DNA from: Piscinibacter gummiphilus | GTDB taxonomy: Bacteria; Pseudomonadota; Gammaproteobacteria; Burkholderiales; Burkholderiaceae_C | Length of the DNA: 64,000 bases | NCBI RefSeq assembly: GCF_002116905.1 | Contig: NZ_CP015118.1 | Span: forward strand, 6,200,001-6,264,000 | Direction of reading: 5' to 3' | Shown here: piece after piece, positions 1 to 8,563 of the stretch | How positions within the stretch are numbered: position 1 is the stretch's first letter | How the letters are laid out: the number at the start of each line of letters is the position of its first letter | Notes under the pieces: model-generated | The model's database searches: none | What the model saw: the letters and a program-made list of their open reading frames with translations, nothing else | What the model was told of the DNA's origin: nothing | Made by a program: the position numbers and the translations under genes

Positions 1-650
1 TGGCGGTGGTCGCGCATCGTGGACCACAGCGTGGGCGCCTGCACCACCGGGGCGTCGGTGGCGGGCAGGGCGTGGCTGTCCTCGAGGTCGGGGATGCGCG
101 CGGCGACCAGCCCCGCCAGCACCAGCGCGACGATGCCCACCCCGTACGCGCCCACGAGGCCGAACGTGTGGATCGCGGCCGCCGCGACGAACGGGCCGAT
201 GAACAGGCCGATGCGCATCACCCCGCCGAGCGTGGACAGCGCCCGCGCGCGGAACTCGGGCGGCACGGCCTCGGTGAGGTAGCTCTGGCGGGCCAGGCTG
301 AACACGGCCTGCGACATGCCGATCATGAAACTCGCGACGAGGAACACGCCCAGGTGGTCCGTCCACCCGCACAGCGCCATCGCGATGGCGCACCAGACCG
401 CCGCGGCCACGATGGCCCAGCGTTCGCCGCGGCGCATCGTGATGATCGACGCGGGGATGTTGCTCACCATCGAGCCGATGCCGATCAGCATCACGACCAG
501 GGCGGCCACCGGCACCGAGGCGCCCAGGTCGCGGGCCGTGAGCGGAATCACGGGCAGGATGGCCCCTTCACCGATGCCGAACAGCAGCGAGGGCCCGAAG
601 GCCGGGAGCGCGATGCGGCGCAGGGAGAACGAGGGGTCGGAGGAGGCCAC
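1..650 (-). CDS. MFS transporter, C-terminal part beyond window
   Basis: The reading frame entering from the left edge encodes about 216 residues of a polytopic membrane protein and has no stop before base 1, so the C-terminal half is missing. Hydrophobic segments alternate with short loops, and a basic loop near residues 70-74 (MRRGER) fits the major facilitator family signature between helices 2 and 3. The family moves small solutes across the inner membrane with proton coupling; the substrate cannot be read from the sequence. No ATG exists upstream in this frame. A GTG at 650 followed by ASSDPSFSLRR is the most reasonable start, and the start is uncertain. The gene is divergent from the cyclase gene at 846. 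Confidence 0.75.
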   Translation of the reverse strand, partial: MASSDPSFSLRRIALPAFGPSLLFGIGEGAILPVIPLTARDLGASVPVAALVVMLIGIGSMVSNIPASIITMRRGERWAIVAAAVWCAIAMALCGWTDHLGVFLVASFMIGMSQAVFSLARQSYLTEAVPPEFRARALSTLGGVMRIGLFIGPFVAAAAIHTFGLVGAYGVGIVALVLAGLVAARIPDLEDSHALPATDAPVVQAPTLWSTMRDHR

Positions 651-845
651 GGGGTCGGGAAGGTCGCGATGCGGGCGCCGGTCGTGCGCCGCGTGACGTC
701 CATTGTCCGGCGTCGGCCCGAACCCTGCCGGCGGTGGGTCTTGCGCAACGCCTCCCCCTGTTTGCGGAGGCCACAAACCCGGCACGGCTGCTAGAGTTCA
801 GAAAGCCCTGGCAGCACCAGAAACGGGGCACATCAGGGGGAACTG

Positions 846-3800
846 ATGGGCATGTGTTCCGCATGTGGCCGCCCGCGGCCCGACAGCGAGCGATTCTGTC
901 CGCACTGCCAGCCGGCCTTGGCGGCAGGGGCGGTGCCCTCCATGCCCCCGTCGGTCCGTCCTGCGGAATCCCGGAAGCAGGCCACCATCCTCTTCTGCGA
1001 CGTGTGCGGCTCCACCGCCAGCATCCAGCACCTCGACGTCGAGGAAGCCCGCGACTACCTGCTGCAAGCCACGCAGCTGATGTGCGACGCCGTGGCGGCC
1101 TACGGCGGCAACGTGTTCCGCATCGACGGCGACGGCGTGCTGGTCGTGTTCGGCGCGCCGCTGGGCCAGGAGGACCAGGCCCAGCGCGCCTGCCTCGCCG
1201 CCGCCGAGATCCAGCGGCGCGCGGCCGCGCGGTCGGCCACCGGCCGCCCGCTCGTCACCCGCGCCGGCATCAATTCGGGCGAGGTCATCGTGTGGCGCGA
1301 CCCCGGCTCGAACACCGACCGGGTCGACGGCAAGAGCATCCACCTCGCCAAGCGCCTGCAGGAGTTCGCCCGGCCCGGCACCGTCGTGCTGAGCGGCGCG
1401 ACGCACCGGTTGCTGGCCGGACAGGTCGACGACACGCCCCTCGGCACCCACGAGCTGCGCGACGTGGGCAAGATCGCGCTGTTCGAGCTGTGTGGCACGG
1501 CGCAGCATTCGGCCGTCGACCCGCTGGCCCGCCGCCGCCAGCTGGGGCCCTTGGTGGGCCGCCAGCACGCGCTCGACACGCTGGCCCAGGTCGAACGGCA
1601 GGTGCGGGCCGGCCGCCTGCGGGTCATCGGCCTGCGGGGCGAGGCCGGCATCGGCAAGTCGCGCGTGGCCTCCGAGTACGCGCAGGCGCTGCGCGACGCC
1701 GGCTTCCGGGACCACTGGGTGTGCGGCCGCGCCTACACCACCCACCTGCCGTACGCTGTCATCGCCGAGCTGCTGCACACGCTGATGGGCGTGCCCGACA
1801 CCGACCCCGCGCACCAGCGCGACGCCGTGCGGGCCATCGTCGCGGGCTGGCCCGCGGACCGGCGCCTGCACTGGGCCGCCGCGGCCGACCTGCTCGACAT
1901 CGGCGAGCACGACGCGAGCCTCGACGCGATGCCGCCCGCGCAACGCCTGCGCAACATCGTCGAGACCGTGGTCGCCCTCGCGGTCGAACGGGCCGCCGAA
2001 GCGCCGCTGCTGATCGTCATCGACGACATCTACCTGGCCGACCGCGAGAGCCTGCGCCTGCTCGAGTCCCTCGCCCGCCGGGTGGAACACCACCGGGTGC
2101 TGCTGTGCGCCACCTACCGGCAGGACTTCGTCCACCGCTGGGGTTCCGCGCCGTGGTTCAGCGAACACTGGATCGGGCCGCTCGAGTCCGGCGACATGGT
2201 GGACCTCGCCCACGCGCTGCTCGGCGCGGACGCGCGGCTCGGGCCCGTGGTCGACGCCCTCGTCGAACGGGCCGACGGCAACCCGTTCTTCCTCGAGCAG
2301 ATGGCCATGACCCTCGTCGACGACGGCACGCTCGTCGGCGCGCCCGGCGACTACCACCTGGGCGCCGCCGGCGCCGAGGTGCGTCTGCCGGCCTCGATCG
2401 CCGCGGTGATCGGCGCGCGGGTCGACCGCCTGCCCGCCGCGGCGCAGGGCGCCCTCGAGGCCGCGGCCATCGTCGCGCGGCCCATCACCGGGCCGGTGGT
2501 GGGTGCGATGCTCGGCATGCCCGCCGACGAGGCGGAGCTGTGCCTCGCCGCCGCGCAGTCGTCCGGCCTGCTGGTGGCGCAGCCGCCGGCCGATCCCGGG
2601 GCCTTCCAGCGCTTCGAGTTCCGCCACGCCCTCGTGCAGGACGCCGTCATGGCGACACTGACCCGGCCGCGGCGCAAGGCCCTGCACCGCGCCGCATTCG
2701 ACGCACTGGCCCGCCACTTCGCCGACCAGCTCGCCGAACAGGCCGCCGTGCTCGCGCACCACGCCTACGACGGCGAAGCCTGGGCCCAGGCCGCGGGCTT
2801 CGCGCTGCGGGCGATGGCCCGCGCCATCGCCTGTTCCGCCTACCGCGATGCGCTGCGCCTGTTCACGCAGGGCCTGGACGCCTCGCGCCGCATCGACGAC
2901 ACGACGGGGCGCCTCGCGAGCGAACTCTCGCTGCGCATGAAGGTGCTCGGCGCGCAGCTGCCGCTCGGCCAGACCGACGACATCGTCACCAACCTCGAGC
3001 GTGCCGAGGCCATCACGCAGGAACTCGGCGACACGCGCCGCCAGGCCGGCGTGCTGCTGCAGCTCGCGGTGGTGCTGTGGATCAGCGGCTCGTACCGGCA
3101 CGGCCTCGAGGTGGCGAGCCGCGCCGCGGACACGGCCGCCACCGCCGGCAGCCCGAGCGTGCGCATGGCGGCGATGCAGGCCCGCCTGCTGCTGCATCAC
3201 GCGCTGGGCCTGTACGACCAGGTGGTCTTCATCGCCCGCCAGATCGAACGCGAGTTCGGCAACGACCAGGGGATGCGCCAGATCATGCCGGGCTGGGCCG
3301 TGGTGGCGAACGTGAACCTGCGCACCTTCCTCGCCGACGTGCTGTGGCGCATGGGCCGGCTCGACGAGGCCCAGGCGTCGTGCGACGAGGCCTACCGTGA
3401 GCTCGCGTCGCAGGACCACGCCTTCTCGCGCGTGCTGGTCGACTTCGTGCAGGCCGAGGTGTGGATGGCCCAGGACCGCCACGCCGACGCCCTGCTGCTG
3501 CTGCGCTCGACGCTGATCTCGTGCCAGTCCAACGACCTCACGAGCATGCTGCCGCCGGTGCTCGCGATCCTCGCCGGCTGCATGGCCGTGTGCGGCCAGC
3601 CGGCCGAGGCCGTGACGCTGCTCGAGGACGCCATCGAAGGCAAGCTGCCCGACACGGGCGGCCGCTACAACGCGTACTACTTCCCCAAGTACCTCGCGAT
3701 CGCGCTCGCACGGGCGAACCGCCTGGACGAGGCGGTGGTCGCCGCGCAACAGGCGAGGGCAGCGGCCGCGAACTTCGAGCAGGCGGGCCACGAGGCCGAC

Positions 3801-4007
3801 GCCCTCGTGATCCTGGCCGAGATCGAGGCCGACGCCGGCCACCTGCGCGAGGCCCATGCGCACTTCGACGCGGCCCTGTCGCTCGTGCGCTCGCGCGGCA
3901 TCGTGGCGCTCGAGCGGCGCTGCGAGACCGGGCTCGAGCGCACCGCGGTGCTCGAACACCACCTGGCCCACACCGACCACTTCCACGGGAGCGACGATGG
4001 CGAATGA
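846..4007 (+). CDS. Zinc-ribbon class III cyclase-like / AAA-type ATPase / TPR regulatory protein
   Basis: This 1053-residue protein opens with a small zinc ribbon (CSACG at 4-8, CPHC at 18-21). A class III nucleotidyl cyclase homology domain follows (about 45-190), with the two metal aspartates in FCDVCGS (D52) and GDG (D96). Next comes a P-loop ATPase (Walker A GEAGIGKS at 266-273, Walker B LLIVIDD), then a long helical C-terminal half that looks like TPR repeats. This cyclase-ATPase-TPR architecture is a known family of cytosolic signalling proteins. Two residues expected in an active adenylyl cyclase differ: the transition-state Asn is His166 and the base-selecting Lys is Arg92. The ATG follows a GGGGGAACTG ribosome site. 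It is the first gene of a four-gene operon and overlaps the P450 gene by 11 bases, so it is probably the sensor or regulator of that operon. Confidence 0.85.
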   Translation: MGMCSACGRPRPDSERFCPHCQPALAAGAVPSMPPSVRPAESRKQATILFCDVCGSTASIQHLDVEEARDYLLQATQLMCDAVAAYGGNVFRIDGDGVLVVFGAPLGQEDQAQRACLAAAEIQRRAAARSATGRPLVTRAGINSGEVIVWRDPGSNTDRVDGKSIHLAKRLQEFARPGTVVLSGATHRLLAGQVDDTPLGTHELRDVGKIALFELCGTAQHSAVDPLARRRQLGPLVGRQHALDTLAQVERQVRAGRLRVIGLRGEAGIGKSRVASEYAQALRDAGFRDHWVCGRAYTTHLPYAVIAELLHTLMGVPDTDPAHQRDAVRAIVAGWPADRRLHWAAAADLLDIGEHDASLDAMPPAQRLRNIVETVVALAVERAAEAPLLIVIDDIYLADRESLRLLESLARRVEHHRVLLCATYRQDFVHRWGSAPWFSEHWIGPLESGDMVDLAHALLGADARLGPVVDALVERADGNPFFLEQMAMTLVDDGTLVGAPGDYHLGAAGAEVRLPASIAAVIGARVDRLPAAAQGALEAAAIVARPITGPVVGAMLGMPADEAELCLAAAQSSGLLVAQPPADPGAFQRFEFRHALVQDAVMATLTRPRRKALHRAAFDALARHFADQLAEQAAVLAHHAYDGEAWAQAAGFALRAMARAIACSAYRDALRLFTQGLDASRRIDDTTGRLASELSLRMKVLGAQLPLGQTDDIVTNLERAEAITQELGDTRRQAGVLLQLAVVLWISGSYRHGLEVASRAADTAATAGSPSVRMAAMQARLLLHHALGLYDQVVFIARQIEREFGNDQGMRQIMPGWAVVANVNLRTFLADVLWRMGRLDEAQASCDEAYRELASQDHAFSRVLVDFVQAEVWMAQDRHADALLLLRSTLISCQSNDLTSMLPPVLAILAGCMAVCGQPAEAVTLLEDAIEGKLPDTGGRYNAYYFPKYLAIALARANRLDEAVVAAQQARAAAANFEQAGHEADALVILAEIEADAGHLREAHAHFDAALSLVRSRGIVALERRCETGLERTAVLEHHLAHTDHFHGSDDGE

Positions 4008-5208
4008 CGGTCTTCTCCGGCGCATCGGGTACGGCGTCGTCAGCGCGCTCGTGCACCAGCCGGCGCTGCTGCGCTGGGCCGGCGCGGCGATCCGGCGCTC
4101 GCCGTTCCTCGAGGGCACGCTGCCCATCGTCGTGCGCGGCACAGCCGCGCGCCGCGTGTTCACGCGGGCGGCCAGCTACTCGAACACGTCGCACGCGCCG
4201 AACCTCGTCGCGGGCGAGTTCCTGATCGGCCTGGAAAGCGGCCCGCGGCACGAGGCGGAACGCGAACTCGCCACCCGCCTGCTCGCGACGCCGGACGCCT
4301 GCGGAGACAGTGCCGCCCAGGCGGCCCACGCGCGGGCGACGAACCTGCCGCCCTCGTTCGACCTGATCGACGACTACCTCACCCACGTGGCGTGGGCCGG
4401 CATGCGGCCCATCTTCCGCGGAGCCGCCGTGGACCTCGAGGAGGCCCCCGCCACGCCCCAGGCGTGGCAGGCGTTCTTCCGCGAGATGCGCTACCCCGGC
4501 GCCCACCTGATCGTCGGCGGCCTGGCATCGCGCGCCGTGCAGCTGCGCGCGGAGGTCCACGCGAACGCGTTGCGCCAGCGCGTGCGACGCCACGCCGCCG
4601 CGCTGTCCACCGCCTGGGGGCTGCCGAACGACACGCTGCTCGAACGCACCGCGGTCGGCCTGATGTGGGTCGGCCACCCGGCCACGGTGCAGGCCGGTGC
4701 GCTGGTGATGCAGGAGCTGCTGCAGCGGCCCGAGGTGTACGGCCCGCTGCACGACCAGGCCCGGCAACTCGACGCGGCGGCCTTCCGCCTCGAGGTGCGC
4801 AAGCACGTGATCGAGGCGCTGCGCTTCCGGCCGCCGTTCCCGCTGCTGCTGCGGGACGTGCCGCGCGACACCGCGTACGCGCTCGACGGGGACCGCCGCG
4901 TGGCCACCGCCGCAGGCGCGCGGGTCACGCTGATGAGCCCCGCCGCGATGTTCGATCCGGAGGGCAGGGACCCGAAAGCCGTTTGCCCGTTCCATGCCGG
5001 CCGGACGGACTTCCCGTCCGGCCCCTACCACCTCGTCTTCGGGCACGGCTCGCGCCACTGCATCGCACAGGACCACGTCGTGGAGATCCTCACGTCGGCC
5101 CTCGCCGGGCTGCTCGCGCTGGAGCGGCTCACGTGGGCCGACCTCGCGTGGCGGCGGATGCGCTACGACGGTCCCATCATCAGCCGCATGCGGCTCAAGG
5201 TCCGCTGA
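3997..5208 (+). CDS. Cytochrome P450
   Basis: A 403-residue soluble P450. The haem-thiolate loop is FGHGSRHC with the ligand Cys355, and the K-helix ExxR is E273-A-L-R276. The expected I-helix region reads VGHPAT (225-230): the conserved Gly and Thr are present, but the acidic residue that normally precedes the Thr is absent, which is unusual for an oxygen-activating monooxygenase. There is no N-terminal membrane anchor. The ATG lies inside the end of the cyclase gene, after GGGAGCGACG, so translation is probably coupled. No ferredoxin or reductase gene is nearby. The family oxidises organic substrates; the substrate here is unknown. It could use peroxide or an unlinked redox partner. Confidence 0.88.
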   Translation: MANDGLLRRIGYGVVSALVHQPALLRWAGAAIRRSPFLEGTLPIVVRGTAARRVFTRAASYSNTSHAPNLVAGEFLIGLESGPRHEAERELATRLLATPDACGDSAAQAAHARATNLPPSFDLIDDYLTHVAWAGMRPIFRGAAVDLEEAPATPQAWQAFFREMRYPGAHLIVGGLASRAVQLRAEVHANALRQRVRRHAAALSTAWGLPNDTLLERTAVGLMWVGHPATVQAGALVMQELLQRPEVYGPLHDQARQLDAAAFRLEVRKHVIEALRFRPPFPLLLRDVPRDTAYALDGDRRVATAAGARVTLMSPAAMFDPEGRDPKAVCPFHAGRTDFPSGPYHLVFGHGSRHCIAQDHVVEILTSALAGLLALERLTWADLAWRRMRYDGPIISRMRLKVR

Positions 5209-5231
5209 CGCGGCCCCAAGGAAAGGCGCCG

Positions 5232-7190
5232 ATGGTCCGCCATCAAATGCTCTGCATCGTGGCCCCGGTCTCCGCCGGCCAGGCCGACCAGGTGGCTCGC
5301 GACCTGGACCCCACCCGCACCACCCCGCTCGGCGACGACTGCAGGGCGCTCTGCGAAACCCTGGGTTTCGTCCACTTCGCCTGCCTCGCCGTGCTGCCGC
5401 CGATCGACGGGCGACCCTCGCTGCTGCTGGAGCTGGCCGTCGACCCGGGCCTCGGCCCCGACGCGGTGGTGGACGCCCTCGTGCGCAAGGGCACGCACCT
5501 GCTCTGCCGCCTCTTCGACCTCCCGGCGGACCCCGAGGCCCTGCGCAGCTGGCTGTCCAGGCACCTGAGCCCGGCCGACGGCGGCTACATCGGCGTGCGC
5601 GACCGGTCGGTGTCTCAGATCCGCGCGGAGGCGAAGCTGTTCGTCGCGGTGCGCACGGCGGTGGCATCGGCACGCACCGGGCTGCTGCGGCAGCAGGAGC
5701 CGCCCACGAGCCAGCGACTGGCCCACGCGGCCCGCGGGGTCGTCCAGCATCCCGACCACGCCTTCGCGACCACCCCGTCGCCACGCAGCTTCTGGCGGTC
5801 GACGGACCTGTCGACCCCCCTGCGCGTGGCGCTCATCCTGCTGAAGCTGGTCCTGCCCGCGCTGCTCGTGGCGATGTTGCTGGCGGGGGTGCTCGCCACG
5901 ATCGGCAGCACGGCCATCGCGGCCGGCAGCCTCGTGGTCGGAACGAAAACGGTGCTGGGCCCGCCGGTGTTCCTGTCCTTCGACCGGTATGCCGATTGGG
6001 CGCTCGGGTACGTGATCGTCTCGCTCGTGGTGCTGTACGCCGTCACCGCCGCGCTGCGGGCCGGGGTGATCCCCATCGCGAGCGGTTTCCTGGTGGCCGC
6101 CGTCGCGCTGTTCGGCTTCCTCGTGCTGCCGTGGGTCCTGCCGGGTTCCGGGGGCTACCTCGACAAGCTGTGGCACTTCGGGGGCGCCATCGGCATCCTC
6201 TCGGCCTGGGGCGTCGGGGTGCTGCTGTACGTGGCCGGGGTGGTGCTCGGCGCCCTGGTCCTGGCGGCCGCGGCCCTGCTCGTGGTGCCGCCGCACCTCG
6301 GGCCGCCGGTGCTGCTGCCCGTGACGGCCGCGCTGCTGGCGGCGGAGGCCCTCGTGCTGGACGCGCTGCTGGGCTGGCTCGCGCACGGAGAACCCGCCCG
6401 GCATGTCCTCGCCCTGGAGGCGCTGGGGCAGGCCGGGCCCCGGGCCCACACGGCCGTGCTGCTCCTGCTGACGCTGTTCCTCGTGATCGCCGCCGTCGTG
6501 CTGCGTGTCGTGTGGGTCGGACTGAGCCGCGCGGGCAAGCGCCTGGACGGCTTCAACAAGGTGACGCCGCACGAGACCCCGGCCGTGCAGCAGACGCATC
6601 CCAGCATCGAGGCCTGCGAAGCGTCGCTCGCCACCAAGGTGGGCCACATGATCAGCGTGACCGACGTGCGGTCCCGGCTGCACGGCACGGCGCTGCGCCT
6701 GCTGATGCGCTTCATCATGTTCCTCGGCGAGTCGTGGTTCACCGAGGCGCGGCTCGGCAACGCCGAGGGCATCAAGTTCGGCCACTGGCACCTCATCGAC
6801 GGAGGCCGCCGGCTGATCTTCTGCAGCAACTTCGACGGCGAGTTCGGCGCCTACCTCGACGAATTCATCCTCGGCGCCTCCGACGGCATCAACCTCACCT
6901 GGCGCTGGACCGAACTGCGCACGCGCGACCCCGCCGCGGAGGGCCAGCCCGGGGTGACCCGCGCACGGCGCTTCCCGCCCACGCGGTGGTTCGCGTTCGG
7001 CGGCTGCAAGCACGAGCAGTGGTTCAAGGCCTATGCCCGCGACAGCATGGTGCCGCACCTGTTCCGCTACGAGGCCTACAACCACTCCAACCAGGACATC
7101 ACCCGCGCCACGCGCCTGCGCGACGCACTGGCGGCCCCGTCGCCAGACCTGCTGCAGGACGACCGGATCATGCGGGCCGCCGAATCATGA
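5232..7190 (+). CDS. Unrecognised polytopic membrane protein of haem-enzyme operon
   Basis: I do not recognise a named family for this 652-residue protein. Residues 1-190 are soluble. About six hydrophobic segments follow between 198 and 430, and then a soluble C-terminal region of about 220 residues. The soluble ends each contain a strand-strand-helix pattern (about 47-95 and 514-560: HFACLAVL with LLLELAVD; GHWHLID with LIFCSNFDG). They resemble halves of a ferredoxin-like or dimeric alpha-beta-barrel fold, the fold also used by Dyp peroxidases. It starts 23 bases after the P450 stop behind AAGGAAAGG and shares ATGA with the Dyp gene, so it is made with both haem enzymes. It may anchor them to the membrane or handle a lipid-like substrate; that is inference. 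Confidence 0.8.
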   Translation: MVRHQMLCIVAPVSAGQADQVARDLDPTRTTPLGDDCRALCETLGFVHFACLAVLPPIDGRPSLLLELAVDPGLGPDAVVDALVRKGTHLLCRLFDLPADPEALRSWLSRHLSPADGGYIGVRDRSVSQIRAEAKLFVAVRTAVASARTGLLRQQEPPTSQRLAHAARGVVQHPDHAFATTPSPRSFWRSTDLSTPLRVALILLKLVLPALLVAMLLAGVLATIGSTAIAAGSLVVGTKTVLGPPVFLSFDRYADWALGYVIVSLVVLYAVTAALRAGVIPIASGFLVAAVALFGFLVLPWVLPGSGGYLDKLWHFGGAIGILSAWGVGVLLYVAGVVLGALVLAAAALLVVPPHLGPPVLLPVTAALLAAEALVLDALLGWLAHGEPARHVLALEALGQAGPRAHTAVLLLLTLFLVIAAVVLRVVWVGLSRAGKRLDGFNKVTPHETPAVQQTHPSIEACEASLATKVGHMISVTDVRSRLHGTALRLLMRFIMFLGESWFTEARLGNAEGIKFGHWHLIDGGRRLIFCSNFDGEFGAYLDEFILGASDGINLTWRWTELRTRDPAAEGQPGVTRARRFPPTRWFAFGGCKHEQWFKAYARDSMVPHLFRYEAYNHSNQDITRATRLRDALAAPSPDLLQDDRIMRAAES

Positions 7191-8563
7191 ACACGCCCCC
7201 ACGCCAGACCGTCCCCGACCTGCAGGCCCACGCCGGCGACATCCAGGCCATCCTCGGGTCGGGCTTCATGCCGCTGCGCCACGGGGCCTACCGGCTGTAC
7301 CAGGTGACCGACCGCGGCGCCGCCCGTCGGTGGCTGCGCGCCGTGGTGGACAGCGGCCTCGTCAAGGCGGTCAGCCAGCTCGGCCGCGACGACGCCAACC
7401 TCGACCGGCCGCACCATCACGACGAGATCGCGATGCTCGCCTTCTCCCATGCGGGGCTGGCCGCGCTCGGACTCGTCGCGAGCGGTGACTTTCCGTTCCC
7501 GACGCCGTTCGTGCGCGGCCCGCGCGCCGGCCGCTGGCCCGACGACGTGCACGTGCTGCTCGCCCACTACCAGGACCGTGCGGGCACGGGCCACCCCCTG
7601 CTGAACCCCGAGGCCTCGTCCGGCCTGGCGCTGCGGCAGGAGGTCCTGACCTGCCCGAGCTACATCGGCCCCGGCGGCCGGTCCACCGAACCGTTCGGCT
7701 TCCGCGACGGCGTGGCGCAGCCGCAGATCGACGGCCTGCGGCGCCGTCCGCGGGAGGCCTCGGGGCCACTGGCCGGCGACCACCTCGTGGCCCCGGGCGA
7801 GTTCATCCTCGGCCACCGCAACGAATACGGCGAACTCGCCTACTGCCCCGACGTCGCCGGCTGGAACCCCGACGGCGGCGGGCGTTTCGCGATGAACGGC
7901 AGCTACCTCGCCGTGCAGCAGATCGTGCAGCACGTGCAGCGCTTTCGCGATTTCGAGGCGGCGCAGCCGCCCACCCGGCCTGGCGCGCCCACGCTGACCG
8001 AGCAGATGGTGGGCCGCCACAAGGACGGCAAGCCGCTGGTCGCGTGCCCCGTCCCGCACGCCCACGACGACCCCGCGCACGACCACTTCCGCTACCGCGT
8101 CGAGGACTTCGACGGCCTGCAGTGCCCGCGCGGCGCGCACGTGCGCCGCGCGAACCCGCGCGACATGCTGGGCTGGGACGTCGAGTCGGGCATCGCCACC
8201 GCGAAGCTGCACCGCCTGCTGCGCCGCGGCCGCGTCTACGCCGGCCCGTCGAACGCCGCGGACCTGCCCACGCCCGAGGGCGACCCGGGACCGGCCGAGG
8301 GCCTGTTCTTCATGGCCCTGAACGCCGACCTCGAGCGGCAGTTCGAACTCGTCGAGTCGCGCTGGCTCGTCAACCGCCGTTTCGCCGACCTGGCGGACGA
8401 GGACGACTTCGCCGGCTCGAAGCCGAAGGTCCGCGCCTTCACCGCACAGGGCCTGCCCACCGGGCAGCGGCACGACGGCCTCTCGCCGTTCACCACGCTG
8501 GTGGGCACGGGCTACTTCTTCGTGCCCTCGCTGCGCGCACTGGACTTCATGGCCAGGGACTGA
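7187..8563 (+). CDS. Dyp-type haem peroxidase
   Basis: A 458-residue dye-decolourising-type peroxidase. The family signature GFRDG lies at 171-175, with the catalytic Asp174. The proximal haem ligand is His318 in GAHVRRANPRD, and MNGSYLAV (236-243) matches the conserved strand near the distal arginine region. The protein has no Tat or Sec signal and no encapsulin-targeting tail that I can see, so it is probably cytosolic or associated with the preceding membrane protein. It is longer than short bacterial Dyp proteins and nearer the length of the longer Dyp subclasses. The start codon overlaps the previous stop (ATGA). Its 3' end overlaps the convergent LysR gene by 52 bases. Dyp enzymes use hydrogen peroxide to oxidise aromatic or other substrates. 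Confidence 0.92.
   Translation: MNTPPRQTVPDLQAHAGDIQAILGSGFMPLRHGAYRLYQVTDRGAARRWLRAVVDSGLVKAVSQLGRDDANLDRPHHHDEIAMLAFSHAGLAALGLVASGDFPFPTPFVRGPRAGRWPDDVHVLLAHYQDRAGTGHPLLNPEASSGLALRQEVLTCPSYIGPGGRSTEPFGFRDGVAQPQIDGLRRRPREASGPLAGDHLVAPGEFILGHRNEYGELAYCPDVAGWNPDGGGRFAMNGSYLAVQQIVQHVQRFRDFEAAQPPTRPGAPTLTEQMVGRHKDGKPLVACPVPHAHDDPAHDHFRYRVEDFDGLQCPRGAHVRRANPRDMLGWDVESGIATAKLHRLLRRGRVYAGPSNAADLPTPEGDPGPAEGLFFMALNADLERQFELVESRWLVNRRFADLADEDDFAGSKPKVRAFTAQGLPTGQRHDGLSPFTTLVGTGYFFVPSLRALDFMARD

Noticed and set aside
798..4163. Long open frame on the minus strand opposite the cyclase gene
   Set aside because: Composition is Arg/His/Gly/Val with no domain, no ribosome site and no signal; it mirrors the high third-position G/C of the real gene on the other strand.
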